A DNA stretch of 64,000 nt from the NCBI RefSeq assembly GCF_000308835.1, contig NZ_BAGN01000076.1, forward strand, positions 21,403 through 85,402, given 5' to 3'. Source of the stretch: Nocardia vinacea NBRC 16497 (GTDB lineage: Bacteria; Actinomycetota; Actinomycetes; Mycobacteriales; Mycobacteriaceae). Positions 42,287-51,427 of the stretch are shown piece by piece. Below the pieces are notes generated by a model, which did not search any database, was not told the origin of the DNA, and saw only the letters and a list, made by a program, of their open reading frames with translations. Positions within the stretch are counted from its first letter, which is position 1. Every line of letters starts with the position of its first letter. A program made the translations under genes and the position numbers.

Positions 42287-43066
42287 ATGACCACCCTCGC
42301 CCCACAAGCTGTTTCGATGCGCGTCTCGCTCGGCGGCTTCAGCCTCGGCTTCCTGCGCCTGGAACTGCGCCGCATGCTCCGCAATCGGCGGACCATGATC
42401 TTCACGCTGGTCATGCCGCCGCTGTTCTTCGTCATCTTCGGCCTGCAATCCGATTACCGGACAGAGTCATTCGGATCGGGCAATGTGACCGGCTATGTGA
42501 TGGTGTCGATGGCGGTGTACGGCGCGATGCTGGCCACCACCAGCGGCGGCGCCATGGTCGCGATCGAACGCGCGCAGGGCTGGAGCCGCCAATTGCGGCT
42601 CACCCCATTGCGTCCCGTCGCCTACATCGCCACCAAGGTCGCCGTCGCGATGGTGCTCGGGCTGGTCTCGGTTATTGCGGTCTTCGTCATCGGGGGAATC
42701 TTCGGCGCCCACCTGACGGTCACCGCCTGGGTGAGCTGCTTCCTGCTCGCGTGGATCTGCTCGCTGGTCTTCGCCGCCTTCGGCCTGTTCGTCGGCTACC
42801 TGCTGCCCTCGGAGAATGTCATGCAACTGCTCGGTCCAGCCCTGGCGGGCCTGTCCTTCGCGGGCGGCCTGTTCATGCCGCTGCACGGCTGGTTCGAGAC
42901 GGTCTCCAAGATCTTCCCGACAAACGGCGTCGCCACCTTGGCCCGCATGCCGTTCGGCGACACCAGCGCAGGATCGATCGCGCTGGCCATCCTCAATGTC
43001 GTCGTCTGGGCCACGATCTTCGTCGGCGGCGCGGCCATTCTGTTCCGCCGTGACACCGCACGTTGA
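42287..43066 (+). CDS. ABC-2 type exporter permease
   Basis: A 259-residue membrane protein with six helices in the ABC-2 layout: 'MIFTLVMPPLFFVIFGL', 'YVMVSMAVYGAMLATTSGGAMVAIE', 'AMVLGLVSVIAVFVIGGIF', 'CFLLAWICSLVFAAFGLFVGYLL' and others. The conserved 'ERAQGWSRQLRLTPLRP' loop contacts the ATPase. The ATG at 42287 follows the ATPase stop by 1 bp. A substrate such as a drug, lipid or peptide is possible; none is indicated. Confidence 0.9.
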   Translation: MTTLAPQAVSMRVSLGGFSLGFLRLELRRMLRNRRTMIFTLVMPPLFFVIFGLQSDYRTESFGSGNVTGYVMVSMAVYGAMLATTSGGAMVAIERAQGWSRQLRLTPLRPVAYIATKVAVAMVLGLVSVIAVFVIGGIFGAHLTVTAWVSCFLLAWICSLVFAAFGLFVGYLLPSENVMQLLGPALAGLSFAGGLFMPLHGWFETVSKIFPTNGVATLARMPFGDTSAGSIALAILNVVVWATIFVGGAAILFRRDTAR

Positions 43067-43114
43067 ACGATCGGGGACGACCAGCCGCCTGCCCCGGAGG
43101 GTGGGCGGCTATGC

Positions 43115-43156
43115 GGTGCTCGGTGCTCGGTGCTCGGTGCTCGGTGCTCGGTGCTC
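43115..43156 (+). repeat. Six perfect tandem copies of the heptamer GGTGCTC
   Basis: Positions 43115-43156 are six uninterrupted GGTGCTC units, in the 340-bp gap between the exporter permease and the histidine kinase. A unit of 7 is not a multiple of three, so slippage would change frame in anything translated across it. No other gene is visible in 43067-43406; the gap probably also holds the kinase promoter. Confidence 0.95.
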
Positions 43157-43406
43157 GCGGCCAGTGGCCCTACGGTGCCGGGTCCGCCGTGACGTGCACG
43201 GCGGTGTTGTGCGGCGGCGTGATGCCGGGCGGTCATCCTGGGTCGGTTGGCGCGGCGGAGCCGCTCGGCTGCGGAGATCATGCGGGGCGTGGGGTTTCGG
43301 CGGCGCGGACAAGTGCGGGTTCGGTAGCGTCGCGATTCGTGATCGACCACTGTGCGCGCAACCGAGGTCGGGGTTCGGCGTGCGTGCTGTTGGTGTGGGA
43401 GTGCCG

Positions 43407-44567
43407 ATGCGTGTGAAGTCCGTGCTGCGGGGTGGTGCGGCATCCGAACTACTCGATCGGGTGGTCCGCGACGGCGGAATCGGGGCGAACGGGAAGCGGC
43501 GCGGGTGGTTCGGCGGACTCATGTCGGTCGTGTGGCTGTCGTACATGATCGGACCGATCATCCAGAGCTGGCAGGACGCGGATCAGCCGACGGCGAGTCT
43601 GGCGACCGCGACACTGCTCGCGTACGCGGCGCTGATCGTCGGTTCTTTTATTGTCTTCCGGCGGACCGATGGCACCAGCCGGTTGGTGGAGCCGCCGGTC
43701 GATCGGCGCATGTGGCCGGTGCTCGTCGGTATGACGGCGTGCAGCGCGGGGTTGATGGCATTGCTCGGCGCGGTCGCGCTGCCGACATTGATCTTCGTCG
43801 GCGTGATCGCGATCTTTCATATGCCCTCGCGCGAATCCGGTTATGTCGCGTTCACGGTGACGCTGGCGATGTTGCTCGTGCCGATGGTGCTGTCGCGCCT
43901 GTCCGGGGTGCCGTTCTGGGTGTCGTTCGTACCCGCCCTGATCTGGGTGGCCAGGCAGTTGGGCGTGCGTGGCGAGCAATTGGCCGAGCTGGCTGGACGG
44001 CAGCAGGCCGAACTCGCGATTGTCGAGGAACGCAACCGGGTCGCGCGCGACGTGCACGATATCCTCGGCCACTCGCTTACCGTGATCACGGTGAAAACCG
44101 AACTCGCACAACGTCTTATCGATGTGGATCTGACGCGGGCGAAGGCCGAGATGGCCGATGTCGAGCGGCTGGCGCGGGAGGCGCTGGCCGGAGTGCGGGA
44201 TACCGTCGGCGGTCTGCGTGAGGTATCGCTGCGCGGTGAATTGGCCAATGCGCGAACCGCACTGGCAGCCGCCGATATCGATGCCGCGCTGCCGGATGCC
44301 GTACCCGATACGCGCCACAGCGAATTGTTCGGGTGGGTGCTGCGCGAGGCGGTCACCAATGTGATTCGACACAGTGCCGCACGACACTGCACGGTCACGG
44401 TGACCGATACGAGCATCGAGGTCGTCGACGATGGTCGCGGGCTGGGGACCGTCGAATCCGGATCGGGACTGTCCGGCCTGCGCGAACGGGTGCGGGCCGC
44501 TGGGGGAACATTGACGCTGTTGTCGTCCGAGGGAGGTGTTCGTGTTCGTGCAACGGTGCCCGAGTGA
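43407..44567 (+). CDS. Sensor histidine kinase, NarL/DesK type
   Basis: A 386-residue kinase from the ATG at 43407. Five or six membrane helices span about 40-190. HisKA_3 is 'EERNRVARDVHDILGHSLTV', with the phosphorylated His in DVHD. The HATPase domain shows 'REAVTNVIRHSA' (N box) and 'DDGRGLG' (G1). The upstream frame stays open through the heptamer repeat to 42816 and a GTG at 43401 is near, so the start is not certain. It pairs with the response regulator at 44661 and probably controls the ABC exporter upstream. Confidence 0.9.
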   Translation: MRVKSVLRGGAASELLDRVVRDGGIGANGKRRGWFGGLMSVVWLSYMIGPIIQSWQDADQPTASLATATLLAYAALIVGSFIVFRRTDGTSRLVEPPVDRRMWPVLVGMTACSAGLMALLGAVALPTLIFVGVIAIFHMPSRESGYVAFTVTLAMLLVPMVLSRLSGVPFWVSFVPALIWVARQLGVRGEQLAELAGRQQAELAIVEERNRVARDVHDILGHSLTVITVKTELAQRLIDVDLTRAKAEMADVERLAREALAGVRDTVGGLREVSLRGELANARTALAAADIDAALPDAVPDTRHSELFGWVLREAVTNVIRHSAARHCTVTVTDTSIEVVDDGRGLGTVESGSGLSGLRERVRAAGGTLTLLSSEGGVRVRATVPE

Positions 44568-44660
44568 TCCGGAAATGGGTTTGCACTCGTGCGGTTTCTG
44601 CTGCGATTCGGCCGAAAGTGCACGTTCAGGCCAATTCCCGTTGTCGAAGGACAATGCCGC

Positions 44661-45266
44661 ATGATCCGCCTGCTCCTCGCCGACGACCAGGCACTCGTCC
44701 GTGGCGCACTCGCCGCACTGCTCGGCCTGGAAGCCGATCTGGAAGTCGTCGCGGAGGTCGGTCGCGGTGACGAAGTCCTCGATGCGGTCGCGCGCACAAC
44801 ACCCGATGTGGTGCTGCTCGATGTGGAAATGCCGGGCATGGACGGCATCGCGGTAGCGGCGCAACTACATGCCGCTCATCCGGATCTCCGTATCCTCATG
44901 GTCACGACCTTCGGCCGTCCCGGCTATCTGCGGCGCGCGATCGATGCTGGTGCAAGCGGATTCGTCGTGAAGGACACTCCGGCCCGCGAACTCGCGGACG
45001 CGGTGCGCCGAGTCCACCTGGGCTTACGCGTTGTCGATCCCGCCCTTGCCACCGAAACCTTGACCGTCGGTACTTCGCCACTGACCGCCCGCGAACGCGA
45101 GGTCCTCGCCGCCGCGGCCGACGGTGCCACCGCAGGCGCCATCGCCAAACAGTTACACCTGTCGGAAGGCACCGTCCGCAACCACCTTTCATCCGTCATC
45201 GGCAAAACCGGAACCAGCACCCGCGCCGAGGCCGTCCGCGCCGCCGAACGCCTCGGCTGGCTCTGA
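44661..45266 (+). CDS. Response regulator, NarL/FixJ family
   Basis: A 201-residue protein. The receiver domain has the acidic pair in 'LLADDQALVRG', phospho-acceptor Asp in 'VVLLDVEMPGMDG', and the conserved Lys in 'FVVKDTPAREL'. The C-terminal LuxR/GerE helix-turn-helix is 'LTAREREVLAAAADGATAGAIAKQLHLSEGTVRNHLSS' (read in parts). The ATG at 44661 is chosen over the longer frame. It is the partner of the kinase 93 bp upstream. Confidence 0.93.
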   Translation: MIRLLLADDQALVRGALAALLGLEADLEVVAEVGRGDEVLDAVARTTPDVVLLDVEMPGMDGIAVAAQLHAAHPDLRILMVTTFGRPGYLRRAIDAGASGFVVKDTPARELADAVRRVHLGLRVVDPALATETLTVGTSPLTAREREVLAAAADGATAGAIAKQLHLSEGTVRNHLSSVIGKTGTSTRAEAVRAAERLGWL

Positions 45267-45431
45267 GCACTCGGTGGGTGGCAGCCGGCCTGAGCTGCCG
45301 CATAACCAGCGCCTTCCTCGCAGAGGCCGCAACTTGTGCGAGGTAGCAACTGGATATGCGACCTTGCCTCGCTCTGACTGAGGCGCCCGCGGATCCGGGG
45401 CTCGCGTCGAACGGCCGGAGTGCACTTCGGA

Positions 45432-46052
45432 CTATGTGTCGCCTGTGTGGGCGGCCAATTGGCCGAAGGGCAGCAGGGTCGCTACGCCGCGAGCCAGGGT
45501 TTCCGGATCCACGTCGCCGACGATCAAGTGCTGCAACATGAATCCCGGCACCAGGCCGATAATCGCCGTCGCGACCGCGTGAATATCGGTGTCGGGCGGT
45601 AGCCAGCCCACCTGCACCATGCGCTCGGTGTACTCGGTCCACCGATCGCGCATCGCGAGCACAGCGGCCTTGACGTATTCGGCGGCCTCGTCGTCCACCA
45701 GCGCCAGCGCCCACGCCTGTGGCGCGAGCCGGACATGACCGTCCGGACCGCTGTGCGCGACCATGTACTCGGCGACGATCCGGAGGACCTGGGCCGGGGT
45801 CGGCAGCGGATCGGACCGGATCGCCCTGGTCATGGTGGCGCGCAGCTCGACCGTGGTATCGGTGGCCAAGGCGGCGATGATGTCGTTCTTGCCCTTGAAG
45901 TACCGGTAGACAGCCCCCGCCGAGAGGCCCGATTCGGTGAAGATGTCCTGCATCGAGGTCTCGTAGAAACCCTTGCGGGCAAAGCAGAGCTGCGCGGCGT
46001 CGAGGATCTGCTGCCTGCGACGTTCCAGGTGTTCTGCACTGACTCTGGGCAT
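45432..46052 (-). CDS. TetR family transcriptional regulator
   Basis: A 206-residue protein. The helix-turn-helix ('TSMQDIFTESGLSAGAVYRYFKGKNDI' in two parts) lies at about 30-65, then a TetR_C ligand domain. The ATG at 46052 is preferred because the upstream extension to 46115 crosses the operator. It is divergent from the membrane protein at 46155, with a TetR-like palindrome between them. It probably represses that gene. Confidence 0.88.
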   Translation of the reverse strand: MPRVSAEHLERRRQQILDAAQLCFARKGFYETSMQDIFTESGLSAGAVYRYFKGKNDIIAALATDTTVELRATMTRAIRSDPLPTPAQVLRIVAEYMVAHSGPDGHVRLAPQAWALALVDDEAAEYVKAAVLAMRDRWTEYTERMVQVGWLPPDTDIHAVATAIIGLVPGFMLQHLIVGDVDPETLARGVATLLPFGQLAAHTGDT

Positions 46053-46064
46053 GGCTCCAAAGTA

Positions 46065-46080
46065 AAACGAATGCTCGTTC
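46065..46080. promoter_or_regulatory. TetR operator candidate (AACGA-ATGC-TCGTT)
   Basis: AACGA (46066-46070) and TCGTT (46075-46079) form a palindrome around ATGC, just upstream of a TTGACA at 46081 that could be the −35 of the plus-strand gene. This style of site is common in front of actinobacterial TetR/efflux pairs. Confidence 0.6.
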
Positions 46081-46154
46081 TTGACAAGCTGGAGAGGGCG
46101 TGCGACGGTATCCACATCGAAAGAGAACGGTCATTCGATTTTCGGGAGAACGTC

Positions 46155-47132
46155 ATGAATACGATCCAGCGGGCAGTCGGTGTCGGTGTCGCCGCGGCCC
46201 TGCTCCAGGCGTTGATGTTGATCGCCTTCGCCTGGCCCGCGGCCCATATCGCGCCGCGCGATCTGCCCATCGCCGTCAGCGGCCCGCAGGCTGCCGTGGT
46301 CGCCGACAAACTGGCCCAGCACGATCCCGATGCCTTCGATATCAGCAACCCCGCCGACGAAGCGGCAGCGCGCGAGGCGATCGAGAACCGGGACGTCTAC
46401 GGCGCCGTCATCACCGGCGGCGGCGCACCGCGTGTATTGGTCGCCTCCGGCGCGAGTCCCGTTGTGGCACAACAGCTCACCGCGATCGCCCAGCAGCTGT
46501 CCGGTGCGCCGGCCCCGGCGGTCGAAGATGTGGTGGCCGCCGATCCGGACGATCCGCGCGGCACCGCCTTCGGGGCGATGGTATTGCCGCTGGTCATGTC
46601 CGGTATCGCGGCGGGTGTCGTGCTCAGCCTGTTGATTCCGTCGGTCGGCGGTAAGACGATCGGACTGATCACCTTCGGCATCGCGGGTGGGTTGTTGAGC
46701 ATCGTGATCATCCAGACCTGGATGTCGGTGGTTCCCGGCCCCTATCTGACGCTGGCCGCCGTCGCGGGCCTGGTGTCCTTCGCGGTCTCCGGTGCGGTCG
46801 TCGGCCTGTCCAGCGTGATCGGCCGCGCGGGCATCGGTATCGCCGCGCTGACCATGCTCCTGGTCGGCAATCCGTTCTCGGCCGCGACCTCGGCTCCGGA
46901 ACTGCTGCCGCAGCCGTGGGGAGCCATCGGCCAACTGCTGCCGCCGGGCGCCGCCGCATCACTGCTGCGCTCGGTTGCCTTCTTCGACGGCGCTGCTGCC
47001 ACCAAACCTCTGGTGGTCCTTATCATCTGGGCTCTCGCCGCCCTTGCCCTCCTAGGGGTAGGGGCACTTCGCGGACGTCGTTCGGCCGCGGCGCCCGCCC
47101 CGGCCCGTTCGGGCGACCCGGTCGCCGTCTGA
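46155..47132 (+). CDS. Membrane protein, YhgE/Pip or ABC-2-like
   Basis: A 325-residue protein. One N-terminal membrane helix ('AALLQALMLIAFAWPAA') precedes an extracytoplasmic domain (about 35-130). Five to six helices follow from 'GAMVLPLVMSGIAAGVVLSLLI' to 'LVVLIIWALAALALLGVGAL'. This arrangement is that of YhgE/Pip-like and ABC-2 permease-like proteins without their own ATPase. Divergence from a TetR gene suggests a role in efflux or envelope stress. It is followed at once by a strong terminator. Exact family uncertain. Confidence 0.75.
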   Translation: MNTIQRAVGVGVAAALLQALMLIAFAWPAAHIAPRDLPIAVSGPQAAVVADKLAQHDPDAFDISNPADEAAAREAIENRDVYGAVITGGGAPRVLVASGASPVVAQQLTAIAQQLSGAPAPAVEDVVAADPDDPRGTAFGAMVLPLVMSGIAAGVVLSLLIPSVGGKTIGLITFGIAGGLLSIVIIQTWMSVVPGPYLTLAAVAGLVSFAVSGAVVGLSSVIGRAGIGIAALTMLLVGNPFSAATSAPELLPQPWGAIGQLLPPGAAASLLRSVAFFDGAAATKPLVVLIIWALAALALLGVGALRGRRSAAAPAPARSGDPVAV

Positions 47133-47155
47133 TCCCGTACTCCTCCGAAATCGAC

Positions 47156-47184
47156 CGCGGGCCGCCAACCACTGGCGGCCCGCG
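47156..47184 (+). terminator. Terminator hairpin after the membrane-protein gene
   Basis: CGCGGGCCGCCA (47156-47167) pairs exactly with TGGCGGCCCGCG (47173-47184) around ACCAC, 24 bp past the stop at 47132. A 12-bp GC stem at this position is a convincing terminator. Confidence 0.75.
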
Positions 47185-47275
47185 TCATGTGCTCGCGCAC
47201 CAGCCGCCGAATCGTCTCGGCGTCGACACCCGGTGAGCGGAGCGGCGAGGGCGCGGATCCTGTGCGGCGAGACAA

Positions 47276-47317
47276 GTGGGCCACCATCGCTCGGTCATCC
47301 GAGTGATGGTGGCCCAC
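47276..47317 (-). terminator. Long terminator hairpin after the lipoprotein gene
   Basis: Arms 47276-47294 and 47299-47317 (core GTGGGCCACCATC/GATGGTGGCCCAC) pair over 19 bp with one mismatch and a 4-nt loop. It lies 9 bp beyond the stop of the minus-strand lipoprotein gene and can also stop plus-strand read-through. Confidence 0.8.
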
Positions 47318-47325
47318 TGAGGTTC

Positions 47326-48285
47326 TCAGGAGATGGTGAAGGAGAAGTTCGGGGCGGCGCCCTCACCCTTCTTCGCGTCGTAGGTCACCACGTAGGTGCC
47401 GGTGGCCGGAGACGGAACCACGAAAACGACGTAATTCTTTGCGTTGTCGATGGTTTCGTTGGTATTCAGCAGTTCGTTGATCGGCCCGCGGATATCGGCC
47501 GGAATCGTTTGGCCGTCCGGGGTTTTCACGGTGAAGTAGTCGTAGAAGACATTCAGTCCGCCCGCCGAGATCCCGGGTCCACCAATGATCTTGACGCGCA
47601 ACGAGAGATCCATCTTGTCGCGCTCGTTCTTGGTGTAGCTCGGAGCCAATGTGCCGCCGGTGATTTCGATCGTCGTCTGATCCTGCACCAGTTTGCCGGT
47701 GACATTCAGCGTCTTCGGCGCGACACCTTCGACCTGAGCCGAGGCCTTCAGCGGAATCTTGGTCTGGTTATCCGAGGCCTGTCCGTAGATCACGGTAATG
47801 GTGTCGAGCAGGTGCTCGGCATCGTGCAGCGTCTTGACCGACGTGGTGACATTTCCGGTGGCCGAACCCTTTCCGGGCACGGTCGGCGAGTCGAAGCTCG
47901 CTCCGGCGTCGACCTCCTTGTCGACCTGCAGGTAGGTGTTATTGCTGATGGTCTTGTTGTCGGGCGTGGTGTTCTTGTAGGTGATATCGATCAGCACCTT
48001 GGCGCCGCCGAACTCGTCGGGCACCACGGTCGCTTTGTCCACCGTGATATCGAAACCCTCGTACCATCCGGTCTTGCCGATACTGCGGACGGTCGACTGA
48101 CCGTTTTTCGCCCCCGGCTGCCCCTGGCCGACGGTGCTCTGCGCGGACGCCGTCGTGGTCGGTCCGGACTTGGCGTCCTTGTCGTTGCACGCGGTCATGA
48201 GCAGGGCGGAGCTGCCGATGAGTACGGCCGCTCCGATTGTGGTGATTTTCCGGCGTCTGTCCGCCGCGAAAATGGTCGATCGCAC
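47326..48285 (-). CDS. Hypothetical lipoprotein, DUF4352-like beta domains
   Basis: A 319-residue protein with a lipoprotein signal: basic start, hydrophobic 'TIGAAVLIGSSALLMTAC', Cys33. A Ser/Thr/Gln-rich linker is followed by two immunoglobulin-like beta domains ('ITVDKATVVPDEFGGAKVLIDITYKN' style in parts, typical of DUF4352). No catalytic residues are visible. It is probably an extracellular binding or envelope-stabilising lipoprotein. It is monocistronic, ending in a strong hairpin. Confidence 0.75.
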   Translation of the reverse strand: MRSTIFAADRRRKITTIGAAVLIGSSALLMTACNDKDAKSGPTTTASAQSTVGQGQPGAKNGQSTVRSIGKTGWYEGFDITVDKATVVPDEFGGAKVLIDITYKNTTPDNKTISNNTYLQVDKEVDAGASFDSPTVPGKGSATGNVTTSVKTLHDAEHLLDTITVIYGQASDNQTKIPLKASAQVEGVAPKTLNVTGKLVQDQTTIEITGGTLAPSYTKNERDKMDLSLRVKIIGGPGISAGGLNVFYDYFTVKTPDGQTIPADIRGPINELLNTNETIDNAKNYVVFVVPSPATGTYVVTYDAKKGEGAAPNFSFTIS

Positions 48286-48398
48286 GCTGCCTCCCAGAAG
48301 ATTTCGATCTCAGTGCGCGACGCCCGGAACCCCCGGACGTTATGTGATTCGCAGTGAAATCTTCCTCGGCACCGGCGCCGTTAACTATGTGACTGCCA

Positions 48399-48839
48399 TC
48401 ACACTTTGGCGCGGTCCACCTTCGCGCATTCGCAGCAGGTTCCGAAGATCTCCATGGTGTGGCTGACCTCGGTGAATCCGTGTTCGCCAGCGATGGTTTC
48501 GGCCCAGGCCTCGACCGTCGGTCCCTCGACCTCGACGGTACGACCACAGTGTCGGCAGACCAGATGGTGATGGTGTCCGGTGGAGCACTGTCGGTAGACG
48601 GATTCGCCGGTGTCGGTGCGCAATACGTCGACGAGTCCGGCATCGGCCAGCGACTGCAGGGTGCGGTAGACGGTGGTCAACCCGATGCCCTCGCCGCGGC
48701 GGCGCAATTCGTCGTGCAACTCCTGCGCCGAGCGGAATTCGTCGATATCACCGAGCAGCGCGGCGATCGCACTGCGCTGGCGGGTACTGCGAATGCCCAC
48801 CGGCTTCTCCGGCAAGGCCGTCTTATCTGGCACGATCAC
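48399..48839 (-). CDS. zur: Zinc uptake regulator Zur (Fur family)
   Basis: A 146-residue Fur-family protein. The winged helix is 'GIGLTTVYRTLQSLADAGLV'. Metal sites are the His-rich 'CSTGHHHHLVCRHCG' and 'FGTCCECA'. The GTG at 48839 overlaps the smtB stop (GTGA), so the two regulators are translationally coupled as Rv2358-Rv2359 are. With zinc bound, Zur represses zinc-uptake and alternative ribosomal protein genes. The longer frame to 49022 lies inside smtB. Confidence 0.93.
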   Translation of the reverse strand: MIVPDKTALPEKPVGIRSTRQRSAIAALLGDIDEFRSAQELHDELRRRGEGIGLTTVYRTLQSLADAGLVDVLRTDTGESVYRQCSTGHHHHLVCRHCGRTVEVEGPTVEAWAETIAGEHGFTEVSHTMEIFGTCCECAKVDRAKV

Positions 48840-49186
48840 CCTTCCTCGGCATGGGCCACGGCATCGACCACGATATGCGCCAGGTGGTCGTCGACGAGTT
48901 CGTACAGCACTTCCCGGCCGGAGCGTTCCCCGTGCACCACGCCCGCGGACTTGAGAATCCGCAGATGCTGGCTGACCAGCGGTTGGGTGACACCGAGAAC
49001 ATCGACCAATTCGTATACACAACGCGGCGATTCACGCAATTGCAGCACTATGGCGATGCGCACCGGGGCGGCGAGGGCGCGCAGCAACTCGCCCGCGTCC
49101 TCCAGGACGCTCCGTGACGGCACCGGCACCGGCGCGGGTGATCGGTATGGGTTGTGCGGGTGGGCGGTCGCGGTCTCGGCGGTCAT
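48836..49186 (-). CDS. smtB: ArsR/SmtB metal-sensing repressor
   Basis: A 116-residue ArsR-type winged helix ('LLRALAAPVRIAIVLQL', 'VTQPLVSQHLRILKSAGVV'). The C-terminal helix 'ELVDDHLAHIVVDAVAHAEEG' offers Asp/His ligands in the spacing of the alpha-5 zinc site. It releases DNA when zinc is high, letting zur be made. In mycobacteria SmtB controls the smtB-zur operon itself, and the palindrome at 49221 is placed for that. It is divergent from glyS. Confidence 0.92.
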   Translation of the reverse strand: MTAETATAHPHNPYRSPAPVPVPSRSVLEDAGELLRALAAPVRIAIVLQLRESPRCVYELVDVLGVTQPLVSQHLRILKSAGVVHGERSGREVLYELVDDHLAHIVVDAVAHAEEG

Positions 49187-49220
49187 CGAACCAACTCCTT
49201 ATTGGAAAGCGATTCCATTT

Positions 49221-49244
49221 TGATATGCACAGTTGCGCATGTCA
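49221..49244. promoter_or_regulatory. SmtB operator candidate upstream of smtB-zur
   Basis: TGATATGCAC-AGTT-GCGCATGTCA is an imperfect 10-4-10 inverted repeat (8 of 10 pairs) 35 bp before the smtB ATG. It is AT-rich compared with its surroundings and fits an ArsR/SmtB site. Confidence 0.5.
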
Positions 49245-49380
49245 AACGAGCGCGCCGACGACTAGGCGTGTGCGGTGCAAAACCGGTTGGCCGGTGCCGA
49301 TAGGCTGGAGGGCAATCTTCAGCCGAGTCGTGCGACTCGGCGCAATCGAATCCGACTCGTAGTGGATGGAGAATTCTCGA

Positions 49381-50772
49381 GTGGCACCCAAGTCGAAGGT
49401 GGACACCGTTGCCAACCTCGCCAAGCGCCGGGGTCTGGTGTACCCGTGTGGTGAGATCTACGGCGGCACCAAATCGGCATGGGACTACGGTCCGCTGGGT
49501 GTCGAGCTCAAGGAGAACATCAAGAAGCAGTGGTGGCGGTCCATGGTCACCAGCCGTGAGGATGTGGTCGGCCTCGACTCGTCGGTGATCCTGCCGCGTC
49601 AGGTGTGGGTCGCCTCCGGTCACGTCGGCGTATTCAACGATCCGCTGGTCGAATGCCTGAACTGTCACCACCGGCACCGGCAGGACCACCTGCAGGAGGC
49701 CTACGCGATCAAGCACAAGATCGACGATCCGGACTCCGTCTCGATGGAGCTGGTGGTGTGCCCGGACTGCGGCACCGTGGGTCGCTGGACCGAGCCGCGT
49801 GACTTCAACATGATGCTCAAGACCTACCTCGGACCGGTCGAGTCCGAAGAGGGTCTGCACTACCTGCGCCCGGAAACCGCGCAGGGCATCTTCATCAACT
49901 TCGCGAATGTGATGACCACCGCGCGCAAGAAGCCGCCGTTCGGCATCGCGCAGATCGGCAAGAGCTTCCGCAACGAGATCACCCCCGGCAACTTCATCTT
50001 CCGCACCCGTGAGTTCGAGCAGATGGAGATGGAGTTCTTCGTCAAGCCGGGTGAGGACGCGGAGTGGCACAAGTATTGGATCGACACCCGGTTCGCCTGG
50101 TACACCGACCTCGGCATCGACCCGGAGAACCTGCGGCTCTTCGAGCACCCGAAGGACAAGCTGTCGCACTACTCGGCGGGCACCACCGATATCGAGTACC
50201 GCTTCGGCTTCCAGGGCAACGAGTGGGGTGAGCTGGAGGGCATCGCCAACCGCACCGACTTCGATCTGAAGACCCATTCGGAGCACTCCGGCAATGACCT
50301 GAGCTACTTCGACCAGACCACCAATGAGCGCTACACCCCGTACGTCATCGAGCCCGCGGCCGGCCTGACCCGCTCGCTGATGGCGTTCCTGGTCGACGCG
50401 TACACCGTCGACCAAGCGCCCAACGCCAAGGGCGTCATGGAGGAGCGCATCAGTCTGCGGCTGGACCGCAGGCTCGCGCCGGTGAAGGCAGCGGTGCTGC
50501 CGTTGTCGCGCAATGCGGATCTGACGCCGAAGGCGAAAGATCTTGCCGCACAGCTGCGTAAGAGCTGGAATGTCGAATTCGACGATGCCGGCGCCATCGG
50601 CCGTCGTTACCGGCGCCAGGACGAAATCGGCACGCCGTTCTGCATCACCGTCGACTTCGACACTCTCGAAGACCAGGCGGTGACCGTCCGTGAGCGTGAT
50701 TCCATGGCGCAGGAGCGGATTGCGCTGGACAAGGTCGAGGGTTATTTGGCGCAGCATCTCATCGGCGCCTGA
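49381..50772 (+). CDS. glyS: Glycyl-tRNA synthetase, alpha2 type
   Basis: A 463-residue class II synthetase from the GTG at 49381 with GGAGAA upstream; the ATG at 49366 is an alternative. Features are the N-terminal '[22 protein letters not shown]', motif 2 '[23 protein letters not shown]' in parts, '[10 protein letters not shown]', and motif 3 '[13 protein letters not shown]'. The C-terminal anticodon-binding domain ends near 460. It charges tRNA-Gly. The smtB/glyS divergent layout matches Rv2358/Rv2357c. A terminator hairpin follows. Confidence 0.96.
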   Translation: MAPKSKVDTVANLAKRRGLVYPCGEIYGGTKSAWDYGPLGVELKENIKKQWWRSMVTSREDVVGLDSSVILPRQVWVASGHVGVFNDPLVECLNCHHRHRQDHLQEAYAIKHKIDDPDSVSMELVVCPDCGTVGRWTEPRDFNMMLKTYLGPVESEEGLHYLRPETAQGIFINFANVMTTARKKPPFGIAQIGKSFRNEITPGNFIFRTREFEQMEMEFFVKPGEDAEWHKYWIDTRFAWYTDLGIDPENLRLFEHPKDKLSHYSAGTTDIEYRFGFQGNEWGELEGIANRTDFDLKTHSEHSGNDLSYFDQTTNERYTPYVIEPAAGLTRSLMAFLVDAYTVDQAPNAKGVMEERISLRLDRRLAPVKAAVLPLSRNADLTPKAKDLAAQLRKSWNVEFDDAGAIGRRYRRQDEIGTPFCITVDFDTLEDQAVTVRERDSMAQERIALDKVEGYLAQHLIGA

Positions 50773-50786
50773 AGTCGATAGCGAGC

Positions 50787-50815
50787 AACGCCCTGTCGCG
50801 CTGCGGCGGGGCGTT
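50787..50815 (+). terminator. Terminator after glyS
   Basis: AACGCCC (50787-50793) pairs with GGGCGTT (50809-50815), with a further CGC/GCG inner pair; TTT follows. It lies 15 bp past the glyS stop. It also faces the convergent DUF1707 gene. Confidence 0.75.
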
Positions 50816-50854
50816 TCGCATGCCTATGTGCCCCCTGGGGCGAATCCATAGCCG

Positions 50855-51304
50855 CTAGGTGGATTCGGGCGTACCCGGGGGTCGCGGGCTTCTTACGCCG
50901 GAGGTGCATTCAGCACCAGGTTTCCGGTTCGACTGGACGAGCATGCCGATCGCGCTCGGGATCAGCAGCGCGCACCCCCACGGCACCGCGACCCAGAACG
51001 GCCAGAAGTATCCCGCGCCGGTGGCCACCCAGATCGTGATGCACAGTGCGTTGACCGCGGCCCAGGGAATCCACATGATGATGACCCATTGCGGCACTCG
51101 TTGTGCCGCAGGTGCCGCTTTGCGCGGCACGGGCAGGTCCGAGAGCAGCGGGTTCAGCTCGCCATAGGTTTTGGCGGCATACACCTGTTTGAGTCGGTCG
51201 TCGTATTCGTGCAGCGACAACCGGCCGTCGTTCATCGCCACCCGCAATTGTTCGGCGATTTTCTCGCGGTCTGCGTCCGATGCCCGCAGCCTTTCCTCAC
51301 CCAC
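50855..51304 (-). CDS. DUF1707 and two-helix membrane protein
   Basis: A 149-residue protein. Residues 5-58 are a DUF1707 domain ('LRASDADREKIAEQLRVAMNDGRLSLHEYDDRL' in parts), a short helical module common at the N-terminus of actinobacterial membrane proteins. Two membrane helices follow ('WVIIMWIPWAAVNALCITIWV' region and 'FWVAVPWGCALLIPSAIGML'). The tail is short and polar. DUF1707 may mediate protein contacts at the membrane; no activity is known. Confidence 0.83.
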   Translation of the reverse strand: MGEERLRASDADREKIAEQLRVAMNDGRLSLHEYDDRLKQVYAAKTYGELNPLLSDLPVPRKAAPAAQRVPQWVIIMWIPWAAVNALCITIWVATGAGYFWPFWVAVPWGCALLIPSAIGMLVQSNRKPGAECTSGVRSPRPPGTPEST

Positions 51305-51427
51305 GGGTGTCAGCTTAGGGCCTGGTGCCGTCCATGGCAGTGCGTCGCGAAGATCGGCGGTGCATGGAAATTTCCTGCGGGGTTACTCGGTTGACGGCGT
51401 ATGTCACCGAGTAGGCGGGAGCCGGAT

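Noticed and set aside
43449..44864. A 471-codon minus-strand frame across the histidine kinase
   Set aside because: It is antisense to the kinase and response regulator, which carry all expected motifs.
49187..49380. T-box or glycine riboswitch before glyS
   Set aside because: The gap is under 200 bp, shows no T-box core sequence or tandem aptamer pattern, and is accounted for by the smtB operator and divergent promoters.
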